In this document: piece by piece, positions 5,663 to 5,970 of the stretch
Position numbering within the stretch: the first letter of the stretch is position 1
How the letters are laid out: each line of letters begins with the position of its first letter
DNA from: Patescibacteria group bacterium
GTDB taxonomy: Bacteria > Patescibacteriota > Gracilibacteria > UM-FILTER-43-11
Direction of reading: 5' to 3'
Assembly: GCA_029260985.1 (NCBI GenBank)
Contig: JAJDCE010000121.1
Location: 1-5,970, forward strand
Length of the DNA stretch: 5,970 bases
Made by a program: the position numbers and the translations under genes
The notes under the pieces: generated by a model
What the model was told of the DNA's origin: nothing
Databases searched by the model: none
The model's input: the letters and a program-made list of their open reading frames with translations, nothing else

Positions 5663-5970
5663 TTACCACTCAACTTCCTGAAGCCCGTTCGTTTTTAGAT
5701 AATCATTCGTTTTACTGAAGTGCTTACAGCCAAAAAAGCCTCGATAGGCTGATAATGGCGAAGGATGAGGAGCTTTCAAAATCAAGTGTTTCGAAGCATC
5801 AATCAATGCTGATTTAGACTGAGCAAATGAACCCCAAAGTAAAAAAACGGTATGCTCTTTTTTCTGGCTGATCAGATGAATCACAGAATCGGTAAACCGC
5901 TCCCACCCTTTATTTTGGTGCGAACCTGCTCGATGCGCCTGAACAGTAAGGGTTGCATTTAATAGTAACA
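5663..5970 (-). CDS. ung: Uracil-DNA glycosylase, C-terminal part (N-terminus beyond window)
   Basis: Ung removes uracil from DNA by cutting the N-glycosidic bond, the first step of base excision repair. The frame is open from the right edge to TAA at 5663-5665, giving 101 whole residues of the C-terminal part. It opens with LLLNATLTV, whose Asn equals E. coli Asn123 that recognises uracil. It continues with HQNKGWERFTD and VFLLWGSFAQ, then HPSPLSAYRGFFG (68-80 of the fragment), the family 1 DNA-intercalation loop with the catalytic His equal to E. coli His187. The spacing between these two residues equals that of E. coli. The catalytic Asp loop (GQDPYH) would lie outside the window. The protein ends at QEVEW, shortly after the conserved core, as in many Ung proteins. 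A GTG at 5882-5884 is an internal Val codon, not a start. Confidence 0.96.
   Translation of the reverse strand, partial: LLLNATLTVQAHRAGSHQNKGWERFTDSVIHLISQKKEHTVFLLWGSFAQSKSALIDASKHLILKAPHPSPLSAYRGFFGCKHFSKTNDYLKTNGLQEVEW

Noticed and set aside
5882..5884. GTG as the start of a short 73-residue protein
   Set aside because: The reading frame continues upstream as conserved uracil-DNA glycosylase, so this codon is an internal Val.
1..5970. Use of TGA as a glycine codon (alternative code)
   Set aside because: GyrA, the phosphatase and Ung read through fully with standard codons, their Gly-rich motifs use GGN, and the visible stops are TAG and TAA. The evidence is indirect but gives no reason to invoke recoding.

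Overview
The window is bacterial and carries four protein genes, all on the minus strand. In transcription order they are the 3' part of uracil-DNA glycosylase (ung, entering from the right edge), a roughly 705-residue protein of unnamed family with three tandem repeats fused to a calcineurin-like metallophosphatase, full-length DNA gyrase subunit A (gyrA), and the 5' part of a secreted protein with a CARDB-like beta-sandwich (leaving at the left edge). No plus-strand gene, rRNA, tRNA, CRISPR array or mobile element is visible. No gene-free stretch exceeds about 185 bases.

Organism: gyrA, ung and the stop codons (TAG, TAG, TAA) fit the standard bacterial code. Glycine motifs use GGN codons, which argues against lineages that read TGA as glycine. 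None of the three visible starts has a clear Shine-Dalgarno sequence. The phosphatase resembles, from memory, metallophosphoesterases of Patescibacteria/CPR bacteria such as Peregrinibacteria. The secreted CARDB-plus-aspartate-loop protein also fits that kind of genome. This placement is a weak inference; the sequence alone proves only a bacterium.

Layout: 5663-5970 is ung (partial). 5551-5662 is a short AT-rich spacer holding the best promoter in the window (TTGACA, 17 bases, TATTAT with an upstream TG) and two AT-rich palindromes around it. 3433-5550 is the repeat-phosphatase gene. 3244-3432 is a spacer with a hairpin and a candidate gyrA promoter. 490-3243 is gyrA, with an acidic N-terminal extension of about 100 residues. 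440-489 holds an inverted repeat that looks like the gyrA terminator and runs directly up to the ATG of the next gene. 1-439 is the start of the exported protein.

The genes do not form an obvious pathway. Ung (base excision repair) and GyrA (supercoiling) are DNA housekeeping genes. The repeat-phosphatase has its own promoter and is the least familiar item: a tandem-repeat array joined to a phosphatase whose first metal-binding motif has Asn in place of the usual His.
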